The notes beneath the pieces were generated by a model. That model was not told where the DNA came from and ran no database searches. It was given only the letters and a program-made list of their open reading frames with translations. From Lunularia cruciata (taxonomy: Eukaryota; Streptophyta; Marchantiopsida; Lunulariales; Lunulariaceae): a DNA stretch of 64,000 nucleotides. Positions within the stretch are counted from its first letter, which is position 1, and each line of letters opens with the position of its first letter. The DNA is taken from the NCBI GenBank assembly GCA_948567375.1, contig OX419762.1:26603465-26667464 (forward strand), in the 5' to 3' direction. Shown piece after piece: positions 23,901 to 35,900 of the stretch. Made by a program: the position numbers and the translations under genes.

Positions 23901-26900
23901 TTCTGCTTTGTTGGTGATTTTTCTCCTTTACTCTTTAGGGATATGAGTATAGGCAAGACAACTAAAGACTCTGAATCTAAAAACATTAGGTTTCTTCCCA
24001 CTCCAACACTCTTCAAGAGTTTTCCCTTGTAAGGCAATGGCACCATTGATATTTCTCAAAAAATATGCAGTTTCCTTTCCAGCTTTGCATGTTGAAGTAT
24101 TGCTAATTCTTTATCCACCAACATCCAGTTCAATCTTTCTGCAACTCCATTCTATGTTGGACTATCTTTGGTAATACAGTCAAGAAGTATTCCTTTTGTT
24201 GATAATAAAGATAGAAATCCCTCATTCCTATACTCTTTGTCTCCATCTATTTTGAGTCATTTGACTCTCCTCCCAATTTGCAATTTAGCCATAGCTACAT
24301 GCTTCTTGGAAATTTTTGTTGCACTACTTCCTTGCACTTCATTAGATAGAAAAAATTCTTTTGACTATAGTCATCTACAAACAAAATGTTCTATGTTGCT
24401 TCACTCAATGACTTTTCAATCACGCATCTCCATACATTTGAATGTATGACATCCAAGAGGCTAGAAGCTTTGGTTGAGGACATCTTGGGGAAAGGAGCCT
24501 TGTGGGCCTTTGCTTCTGCACATCCATTATAAAACTCTAGTTTTCCTTTGGGGTCTAACTTTAATCTCTCTATAATCTTCTCAAGAGTACGGAATTTTGA
24601 GCTCTAATAGATGTCTGAATCATAAATGCCAAAGATGTATATCATTATGATTTTTGCAACAAGTACAATTTTTGAACAATGAGCTTCCAATAGCTTGAAC
24701 AACTTACCTTCTGAAACTCTATACCCAAGGACCAATGCTCCTTTCTTTAGAGTACATTGCTTCCCATTGCATGTTCAAGGAGGTAATGTACATATATTAA
24801 GTTCTTTGTATATTCAAGAATGCAGAATGTTCTCCAAATATTTCTTACAAAAACTTGTATTAGGTTCTCCCATGAAGGTAATAGGAACCTTGTCTTTTCC
24901 TAACATTGGATTAAGAACCCTAGGTCCACAAAAAACACTCTTGGGAATCTTTAGAGGTTGAAGAGTTGAGAACAACTTTTTTTGGTAGCAAATGTGAGAG
25001 GTTGCTCTAGAATCCAAGAACCATCTTGAACCATTTGAGCACTTTTGTGTTTCTACAAATAATCCCCAATCCAATTCTTGAATTGAATATTTATTGTCAT
25101 CATTCAAAATGTCATTGTAGTCCTTTGCATTGTATGTTGAGCTTTGCAAGTTTGCATCCTTTCTTGATTTATTCTTTGATTCTTTCATTGATCTTCTTCT
25201 TGACTTATTCATCTCTTGTTTTCTCCTCTCTTAGGACATAGAACTGCAGTATGACCTCTTTCATGGGAGAAAAAGCAAGTTTTGTTGTTGAAATCAACTT
25301 CCTTCCTGGGTATGTCCAATCTTCTACTTGGTCCTTTCCTTGACTATGAAGAAACACTAAATAGCGTAGCATTAAATAGAGCTACCATCTAGTAGCTCTA
25401 TTTAGTGCTTCTTCATAGTCAAGGATAGAGTATAATAGAGATAATAAGGTCAAAGAGAAGAAGCAAGATGCAAATGAGCTATTGGATAAAACTCTATTTA
25501 GTACTTCTTCATAGTCAAGGAGAGGACCAGATTCATGGAAGTCTCCTATCACACTGGAGAAATTTCTTTTCAAAGTTTTGATTTCACAATCCTTTATATG
25601 AAGATTCACCTCCACGACCTCAAAACATGATTGAATACTCTCAAAGATCTATTTTCCATTACAAGTTCACTATGAATAGGGAAACAATAATGATAGTCAA
25701 GATCTCTACAATTGACTTCAATATAGATGGCTCAAAAACATAAAAAATATCTTTCCTTTGGCAAATCACTTCAAATTCATGGCTATTGATGAGGAATTTC
25801 TCATCATTGGATATTATTCCTTTTCACTAATCTCTACATCACTTTTGGGAATCAAATATTTTGCCAAGATATTAGGATTCCTATAAGGACACTTTGTGCT
25901 CTATTTGTGGCTAACCTATACCTCTCCAATTACAAACTTGAATTCATATGCAGATTACTAGATGCCAATGATGTTGCATTGTTGCATGACCTATATCAAG
26001 TTTGTAGATATGTAGATGATATTCTTGTTGTAGGCTTTGGACTTGTGTGCTCTATCTCAAGCTTTCTTGTGAGTTAGTACAAACTCACTTTAGCACTCAT
26101 TGTGATCATCTCAATTATTGCCTTACCCAAGATGACATCAATATCTTTGTCTCTATCTATGATAAGAAAGAGCTACCTCACTTTGCTCACATTAAGACAA
26201 ATTTTCTCCCTTAGCACCAAGCACTACAAAGTGCCTTCATCTAAACTTATGACCTGACCAAAAGTAAGATCCTTGTAATGTGCAAGGAGAGTCCTTTTGG
26301 AGTAATTTGAGCGTATAATGACACTTGACTTCTTGTCAAATTTTGTGAAGGATCACTTTATGAGGTATTGAAAAAAAATAAATTTGAATGTTTCCTTTCA
26401 AACATTTGTAATGTTCAAACAAATGTAAATTAGGGATTATAAAATAGGAGTGCATTAGATACAAATGAGTATGTAATTCCAAAAAATCATACCTTTACCG
26501 TTTGTAGGAAACTTATAAATAGCTTTGTATCTAAAAATTACCCTCTTCACTTGATTCAAAGATAAAATTTTGTTGTCTTACAAAAAGAAAACAATATCCA
26601 TGGTTATCATAGTCTTAGTATCTACAAAGATTTAAGAATATCTATTCTTTTTGCCAAGCAAGGGCTTCTTGATTGAGCTCTCTAATAGTTTCTCCTATAG
26701 CCTTGCATACCATGTAGCTATACGTGAGATCTACTTGATTTCTAGACTTGTATATATATAATATTCCACAATTTTAGTTGACATTTGGTTTTTTGCCATG
26801 TGATTATTGAGTGTTTTCTTATTGATATGGGCCCACCTTGTCCATCGCTTCATCTGAGGCAGCTTTTGCCTCTTTTCTTTGCTCTTTCCTATGTTGCTCA

Positions 26901-29900
26901 ATGTCATGCCTTTCCTTGCTTCTTTATTCTTTCCTTCTTACACTTCACCTTTGCTTTCTTGTTTGTGTAGGCTCACTCCTTCATGTGCATTGCTGATGCT
27001 TATTTCTTCACTCTTGTATTAGTAACAAACCTTTGCTTGACAATTTCACATTGCTATGTCCTCAATTTTATCTCTACTAATGGATGATTTTGATTTCAAG
27101 GATCCAAGTATATCTCAATTCCTTCCCTGCTCTTACTCATGTTGATTCATTTCTTTCTTGCATAGTTCTCATTATGTGGCTGAGACTCCCAAGATTACTC
27201 ATTTTCCTACACTTTTGCTTGCTTCTTCTTTTCTTCCCTCAACATTCCTCACTACTTCTGAGTGGCACTTAGGGGGAGTAACCAAGTTTGCATTGGCACT
27301 CATGAGTTTTCAAGCAAAAATTTGGTACGAGGAGTATTGACACTTGCTTGGCTACTTTGGCATTGTATGAGGCACTAATAAAGTTGCATGTTTTTTCATG
27401 GAGGTTTACTATGGCTGCCTTCTACTTTCCTTTGCTGTTTAGTGTCTTACGACTCAAGCATCAATAGTGCATGTTGCAATATACTATATATCATGTCCTC
27501 TTTTGCTTTCTTCTCATTACACTAGTACACCTTGATATGTCTCTATAGCAACACCATCCACTAAGCTCTAGTATTGTTCCACTTCTCCTTTTCCTAACTA
27601 ATTCTCTCCCTATTATTTTTTCCTTGTTCTTTGCATGCTTCATGGTTTGACCTTTGGTGTCTCTCTTAAACTAATCCTTTAGCTATATGTTGTTCTCAAT
27701 TTGTTGCACTTATGCCTATGCTTCAAGTTACATTTGATACTTAATGGATTTATTACTATTCTAGCATTTTGCACAATGTACATCTTGGTTACCAATCATA
27801 TGCATTTAATAAGTTTAGATCACCTATTCTTGGAATGGTTTTTATGCATTTAATATGTTTTGGATCACCCATTCTTAGAGAATGGCTTCTGCTCTCATCT
27901 ACTTATATCCAACTATTCATTTGCATCTTGATTTTTCTCTTTGACCTTTCTATCTTTTCCATACTCTATGAGCCAATATATTATTTGCCACATATCCCAT
28001 GTGACACACTAAAAAAAACCTTCAAAGTTACTTGAATGGGATCATAACTTGCAGGAATAGTATATAAGAGATGATTAATTTCATATTTCTGTCTAAATGG
28101 TAACTTATCATCTTGGAGCTTCTTGAAGTTTTTTAGACTCTTGATAGGTGCTTGGTGAACTCATCACCCTCTTGCATTTTCATGGATAGTAGCTCTACCC
28201 TATTCTAATTAGATCTCTCTAGTTTTTCAAAAGTAACTAAATTGAGTTTTCCCCAAATTTCTTAACTCCAAGAGTAATTGTCTACTATGTTCTTGATTGG
28301 CTCTTGCAGAGCACATAAGAGAAATCTATCATTCATATATCCATTATTACACAATATACATTGCTATCAGTATCATATACGATAGAAGTATAACTCATAC
28401 ATAACTCTAAAGTATCACAATAATCAATCCACACTCAATTCAAATCATGTTCAACTTGAATCAGAAGTACATCCTCGACTCAATGGTCTACCAACAATGG
28501 GTTTTGATTATAGTCAAATCACATTCTCTAGTACTCCAAGGACAAGAGAAGAGAGAAAACAAAGATTGCACACTCAAAAAATCGATGCCCCAAGGGAGCA
28601 CCTTCTCTTTATTATATAGACACAGAGGATCTCCGCCAAGGAAGCTCCACCATAGGATTAGGGACACAGATAGGTGACATGTCAGCAAGCTCCACCCTTG
28701 GATTACTTACTTGGATGGGTGACATGTCTGGTCTAGGTCCTATCTGGTTGGTCAAACAAGCTTTGACCGGAGGGAATCTTTTAGGGAATCTTCCTGTAGG
28801 AATCTCAGAATCACGTGAGTAAGGTACCGTTGGAAAGCTCTCAACAAGACAAAGCAGGGGGGAGGGAAGGCCAACGTTTCCTCTGTTGGGGGGGGGGGAA
28901 TTTGCACATTTTCAATGCCTAATTCATCCGTTTAGACCTCCAAAATTGCCTTCAAAGATTTTAGGTATATTTTGGTTCCTACTCTATTAGTAGAAGTCCC
29001 CTTTTGGTGATACCTCTTTCTGATCTGTTTAGTGCATCATGTGTAACATCCTTCCAGATGTTACCAAACCAATTCTCACATTTAAATTTGTCTAGCTATT
29101 GGTTCTAATGTTCTCAAGTCTATTTTGGTTTTTTCCCTATTAGTAGAAGTACTCTTTTGGTGATACTTCTATCTGATCTATTTCGACCATCATGTATAAC
29201 ATCATTCTAGATGTTACCAAACCAAATTTCACATCTAGATCATCTGGCTAGTTCTTGGTATTACAGACCTCCTTCCTTTTAAGACGCAACGTCCTCATTG
29301 TGTAATTGTTGCTCAAATGCTTGCACCAACACAGGTGCATGTGCCAAATTGGCAGCAGGCTTGTAGGTGGCTTCATAGAGGGAGTAAACTTTCCATTGTA
29401 CTAGATAGTCCACCCACGGGTGGCGAGTACCACGTATGTATTTTTGGAGAATCCGCTCCACTTCATATTCCTTTGTGCCATCAATGAGTGTCGGACAAGG
29501 TCGAATGTCTCGTGTGGAATGACCTTGGCCTGATCGGGGAGCATATCTGCGTAGTAGGGAGACATGGAAGACTAGATGGATCTTCATGTGTGGTGGTAGC
29601 TCAAGATGATAGGCCACAGCACCGATGCGACAAAGAATCAAGAAAGGCCCAATAAAACGAGGTCTGAGCTTACGAGGTCCTACTAATGTGAGGTTGGTTG
29701 TTGATAGCCACACTTGATCCCCAACATTGAACTCCATGTGCCAACGGTGTGCATCAGCATACTGCTTTTGTCGATTTTGCGCAATCTGTAATCTGTGCTA
29801 GGCGCTATCCACACCTTGTTGGATTCTTGAAACAAATGTGTTGACTGCATTGACCTTGGTAGCCACTAAACGGATCTTCATTATGCTAGAAGGTGTGAAG

Positions 29901-32900
29901 GGATGCTCACCATACATGAGGAAGAACGGAGTGACTTGGATGGATGCATTCACTGAATTGTTGTAAGCAAATTCCACCAACGGGAGTAGGGTGTCCCACC
30001 TCTCTTGCTCTTCTAAGGTGAAGCCGCGTAACATGTCTTCAATTGTGCAATTAGCCCGCTCTGTTAGGCGCTCTGTTTGGGGTGGGTAAGCTATGGACAT
30101 GGCCAACTTGGTTTTGAAGAACCCAAAGAGTGTTTGCCAAAACAAGTTGGTGAATTGGGTGCCTCTATCGGTGATGAGTACTCTAGACAAGCCATGGTGA
30201 GCAAAGACTGCATCTAAGTATAATTGAGCTAGTTGTGGAGCGGTTACCTCCTTGGTGGTAGGGCGTACATGAATCATTTTGCTGAGCCGGTGTTGTGGAG
30301 AACGTTTGGTCTTGAGAGTGCACTGAGCACATGGCTGCTTGTGCTTAGTTTTCCTTACTGTCTTTCTTTTGGATTTTCCCATAGACTGATATTCCTTACC
30401 TACTCCTGGATTGTTGGGGATTTGTCTCTATATGTACTTGTTGTTTCAATTTCCTTGAGGTTGGCTTCCCCTGAAGGTTTTGTTTTATCCTTGACTTTTG
30501 CAAAACCAAACTTGTCATGCGAGTCCGGTGTTATGGTTTCTACCTCTGCCTGGTCTCATATCCTATTTTCTTGTCAGGTTCAAGCTATGGTTCGGGATCT
30601 GGCAGTTCATAGACCTAGGTCAGGTGGCCCTTTGATAAAAAAAAAAAAAAAAAACTGAGTGATCTAACTAAACATAAACCCAGGCACTCAGATCATTTAA
30701 TTATGCTTTTCACCTGGACCAGACTAAGAGCTCATAGAATGGAGTTTTCCTCAACTCTAGTCACAATTCATAACACAAATCCGCTTCCAAGACTCATCAT
30801 TCACAAGAATTCCAACAACAAAGTTCACAAGGTTGGATAAGTCAAATAGTTCTAGTCAAGGCAATGCCTGCCCCTAAGGTTGCAACTGCTCATCAACTCA
30901 GCCGGCACTTCACACATACTCTGTTTGACAACAGACAAGGCAACTCACCCTCCGAACCTCTTCATTCTCCTATGCCTTGTTTTGCAGATCAGACTCATGC
31001 CATTCAGACAGGCCAACCAACTTCAAATATTTTCTTGCCCTTGCTTCAGATGAACTGATCCACTTTGAAATTCTCCTCATCTTCTTCTTGACATCGGGAG
31101 ATATCCTTTGGCAACTTTTGCAGCAATCCCCTTCAGACCTGCAAAATTTTCTCTTCTGTCCAAGCACTTCCTCTCTTGCACATTGTTCAATCATTTGAGA
31201 GAAAACACTTTTTCTCCCTCAGATTTTGAAACAGCATTTCCTGCTCCAAGCACAGCCCTACAAGACTCCCATCACATTTCAAAAATTCCTCTCCTGGTCC
31301 AAGCACAGCCTTGCGCTCTCACATTTCGAAAATTCCTCTCCTGGTCCAAGCACAGCCCTGCCCTCTCATATTTCGAAAATTCCTCTCCTGGTCCAAGCAC
31401 AGCCCTGCACTCTCACAGTTTGAAAATTGCTCTCCTGGTCCAAGCACAGCCCTGCCCTCTCACATTTTGAAAAATTGCTTTCCTGGTCCAAGCACAGCCC
31501 TACACTCTCACATTTCAAAAATTCCTCTCCTGGTCCAAGCACAGCCCTGCACTCTCACAGTTCAAAAATTCCTCTCCTGGTCCAAGCATAGCCCTGCCCT
31601 CTCACATTTTGAAAAATTGCTCTCCTGGTCCAAGCACAGCCCTGCACTCTCACATTTCAAAATTCCTCTCCTGGTCCAAGCACAGCCCTGCACTCTCACA
31701 TTTTGAAAATTCCTCTCCTGGTCCAAGCACAGCCCTGCACTCTCACAGTTTGAAAATTCCTCTCCTGGTCCAAGCACAGCCCTGCCCTCTCACATTTCAA
31801 AAAATTGCTCTCCTAGTCCAAGCACAGCCCTGCACTCACATTTTGAAATTCCTCTCCTGGTCCAAGCACAGCCCTGCACTCTCACAGTTCGAAAATTCCT
31901 CTCCTGGTCCAAGCACAGCCCTGCCCTCTCACATTTCAAAAAATTCCTCTCCTGGTCCAAGCACAGCCCTGCACTCTCACATTTCGAAATTCCTCTCCTG
32001 GTCCAAGCACAGCCCTGCACTCTCACATTTTGAAAATTCCTCTCCTGGTCCGAGCACAGCCCTGCACTCTCACATTTTGAAAATTCCTCTCCTGGTCCAA
32101 GCACAGCCCTGCCCTTCGATAATTCTCCCTTTCTCCCAGCAGGCCTTTCTCTCCTAAAATCTGCACAACAAGCACTTTTGACAATTCTCCCTCTCTCTTG
32201 GCTAAACCCTAGCCCTTTGATAATTCTCCCTTTCTCCCAATAGGCCTTTCTCATTCCTTTTCCTTCCTGTCCAAGCCTTAACCCTTTGAGAATTCTCCTC
32301 CTCCTTTTCTGCCTGTTCTGGCCCTCTTCTTTGAAAAAACTCCTTTCTAGTCCTCCCTCTTGAAGCCCTTTTTTTCCTGTCCTTTACCTCAAAGCCCAAA
32401 GGCCTCAATGGTACACGTGGGCTATTTTCCCAATGACATTCACCCCCACCAATCCTGTGCAGCCACCGGTCTGCACCAGCAAGTCCAGTGTGATCAATAT
32501 GAACTTTCTTCAGTGGCATCTTCCAACTCACCTCTAGAGCCAAAGTCACGATCTCTTTCCTCCTCGGTTTGTTATCGCCTCTTGAAAACTTTAACCCTTT
32601 TCCCTGCATATAGCAGACGATGTTCAATACCATCTAGCTCTCGCACACTATAGGTGGCATTCTCATGAACTTTGGTAACAACAAATGGACCATGCCAACG
32701 ACGGGCAAATTTCTTGAGGGTCAAATGTTGTACGTCTAGGCTGTTATCAGAAATCAGCACCCAATCCCTTTCATTGATAGGTATTGGTTGCAGTCGGTGA
32801 GTCTTGTCAAAGTATACTTTGTTCCTCAGCCGCGCTTCCTTCACCTTTTCGTGTGCCACTTGTATTCTCTGTGGTGTCAGGTTAAAGTGCTCGATCCTGC

Positions 32901-35900
32901 ATGTTATCAACTCCTCTGTAGACACATTATCCTCCCACTGAACAGTTCTCCAACTAATGATGTCCTCTTCCACAGGCATAATAGGTAAGTGCCCTAATAC
33001 TAACTCAACAGGTGGCATCCCAGTTACCGAGCTGCAAGTTAACCTATCAGCCATAAGTGCTAAGGGCAGCAAATCAGGCCATCTGTATGTCTCACCTTGG
33101 CAAGCCTTCACCAAAGCATCCACTATCGGCGGATGACCTCGTTCACTCTTACCATTGGCTTCTGGATTGTAGGCAGTAGTCAGGTTCAGCTTGATATTGA
33201 ACTTAGCAAAGAAGTCAGCTGCTTCCTTTGCATCCAATTCACCTTGATCTGCCCTCATCCGGTAGAAACATCCGTGCCTGGCAATGATATCCTCCAAGAC
33301 AAACCGACACACCTATTAAGTATGTGTAAACGACAATGCTTTTCCTTCCACATAATTAGACAAGTCTTCCCTAGCTAGTACTAGATATTTAGCTCCTCGG
33401 ACTCCTAAAGGCATATGAACCAAGTCCAAAACCCACTGAAAATGGAGATTCAGCGGATAAGTAGGTTTCAACCCATCTCTGTGCCTTACCTTGGAGTAGA
33501 TCTGACAGATTTCACAGGTTTCCACATACCGTCGTACCTCTATATAAATACCTGGCCACCAGTACAAACCCCGGATGCGCTCGTATGTACCCTAAACCCC
33601 ACGGTGTCTGGCAGCATCCGCATCGTGCGACTCACGTAGCACTCTTTGCTTTGTCTCCTCATCTCCCAACACTCTCAGTGGAACTCCAGAGCTGCCCTTG
33701 GGCCTTCGCCAGAGATACCCATCATTCAACAAGAATTTTCCCGATCTCTTTCTAATCTTCTCAAACTCTTCCCTGGTCCATTCAGAGTTCTTCTCTAGAG
33801 AACTAAGATACTTCCCAACCACCAGAAGATCATCCTTGTACAGTTCTTCTCTAAAGGGTAAGTTCAAGTCTAGCTCATGCACATCCACCATACAGTCATT
33901 TTCAGCTCTTCATAACATGCTCTAGACAACATATCAGCTACCGGATTGTCCTTCCCAACTATGTACCTTAGCTCTAGATTAAACATCCAAATGAACGCTA
34001 TCCAGCGCAACATGGCAATGTCTGGAGTGTCACAGTTGGCAACCATTCCAAGCAATGGCAAGCAATCTGTCTCTAGGATGACATAGGTCCCTATTAGGCA
34101 GTTTCTATCCTGTCTTAGTGCTATCTTAGCACCCCACAATTGCCGTTTGATCTGAGGGTACCTCCGTTGCCGTTCTGTGAAGATCCTTGCTCCAAACCTT
34201 GCTGCAAATCTGCTGCCGTTCTCGTCGTCTTGGCCCATAGCCCAACCAGCAGCGTAGGGACTTGAGTCAACCGTAACTATAATTGGTCGTCCACAGCGAT
34301 AGTCAAGCGGGTGGAGCACAGGCGGGTACTGTAGCGCTTTCTTCAGTTTTGCCATAGCAACCAAATGTTCCGGTCTCCAAACAAACCTGATCCTTTTCCT
34401 CAAAAGCTGGTAGAGCGGCTCTGCAACATGACCAAAGTGTGGAATCCATATATGGTAGAAAACGCATGCCGCTAAGAACCTTCTTACCTCCTGAACTGAG
34501 GAACAGTCCTTGATCTTCCCTATTATGTCCACCTTTTCCGGGTTTGGCTTTCTTCCATATGAGCCACACAAGTGTCCCACCATAAGGATTTCTCCAAGTC
34601 CAAATGCCGACTTCTCTCCAAAGAGAGTCACCCCCGCTTCCATCAACCTTCTCAGTATTGCCTCCACATCTTGAATATGATCTATGACAAACCTCCTAAT
34701 ACCTCCATCTACCAAAGTTTCATCTTTCTCGCTCTCTGTGCAGCCCTTGACAGGTATATCATCCAAGAATGGATGGGTCTTCTCAGGGATAAAAGACTGC
34801 AGAATTCAATTCATAGCGCTTTGCATATGCGCCACAGAGTTAGTAGCTCCCATTGGGAGAGTGCACATACACATAAGCCCTAACGGTGTTTGCATCGTGG
34901 TTATGTCCCGGCTTCCTTCAGCAAGCTGAAACTGATCATAACCTGAATACAAATCTCCTATAGAATAGATTGCCCTCCCTGCAAACTCCTCAGCAAACTC
35001 ATCCACAGCCGGTCCAACACCAGAATTCCGGATTGTTACCTTATTTGGCGGTTGCATATCCTGTATGAACCGCAACTTACCATTCTTCTTTCGGACGGTA
35101 AACCAACAATTTGAGTATGGCGCTTCTGAAGGTTCTAAAATCTTTGCCTGAACTTTCTCCTTCAGTAGTTTTGTCAGCTGGGGCAGAAGCGCCTTTGGCA
35201 TTGGTATTGGTCTCAGATCCTACGGTACATGCAGAACCGTGAAAATTATCATCGGTGTGATTTCCTACGGGTTCACACACTCTATCTCCTCGATCTTGAA
35301 AGAAAAAGCCTTCCCGCACTTCCCAATCATTTCCTTAAACGCACGGCGCTCAACTTCTGTGAGCAATCCATCCCCTCCGACCGTAAGCTCATCCAAGGTG
35401 TCTTTAGTAAACAAATGACCAATATCCTTTTCCTGCCTCAGTCTCGGTTCCTCTCTAGTCCTACGCATCAAATCAGAAGCATCCAATGGCAATGGGACAG
35501 CAATAGGACGAACCTTTTTGTCCATTGTTTTGTACTTAGTGTCACATCTCACTTCACAAACCAACTTTGAAAGTGTTTCATGAAGCTCCCTTCCTATTTC
35601 AATCATGGGTTCTCCTTTCTCCATTGCCCCGATCACCTTCTGGACTGCCCTACCTTCTCCCCAATCCTCCAACAGTCCAATGATAGTCTTGCTATCAGCC
35701 ATTTCCCTTGCTGTTTTCAGAACTCTCTTTCCCTTTCATTCTCTTCTGCAAAATTCTTGTGGTACTCCCTACATGTGCAAAGCAAACAGTTCTACCACTC
35801 TGGATTCCCACATAGGTCCTATCAAAACAGTCCTCCTCACTAATCTCTTGCGGTGGAATGTAGCATAGGGCGCCTTGTTCTCCCACCTTCTTTGACAAGA

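Larger units (their letters stand above)
21570..25620 (-). mobile_element. Decayed Ty1/Copia retrotransposon (internal region and one LTR-like end)
   Basis: The minus strand carries Copia parts in normal order: gag-like sequence near 25.6-25.2 kb, a protease with [10 protein letters not shown] near 25.0 kb, integrase-region remnants to about 23.3 kb, RT end with [15 protein letters not shown] near 22.5 kb, and RNase H from about 22.4 to 21.95 kb with [15 protein letters not shown]. An LTR-like stretch follows to the left (about 21570-21941). The matching end is not next to the gag but may be the related piece at 60275-60424, far to the right, with other insertions between. Broken in many places (more than ten), so an old copy. 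Its orientation is opposite to IFT70. Confidence 0.7.

Noticed and set aside
31246-32110. A regular repeat array that might be taken for a CRISPR array
   Set aside because: The units are contiguous with no unique spacers, lie in a retrotransposon LTR and are in a eukaryotic genome; no cas-like gene is present.
31108-32254. Long overlapping open frames on both strands over 31.1-32.3 kb (and 39.2-40.2 kb)
   Set aside because: They are produced by the 46-47 bp minisatellite in the Gypsy-2 LTRs; the translations are the same short phrase in shifting frames and occur on both strands.
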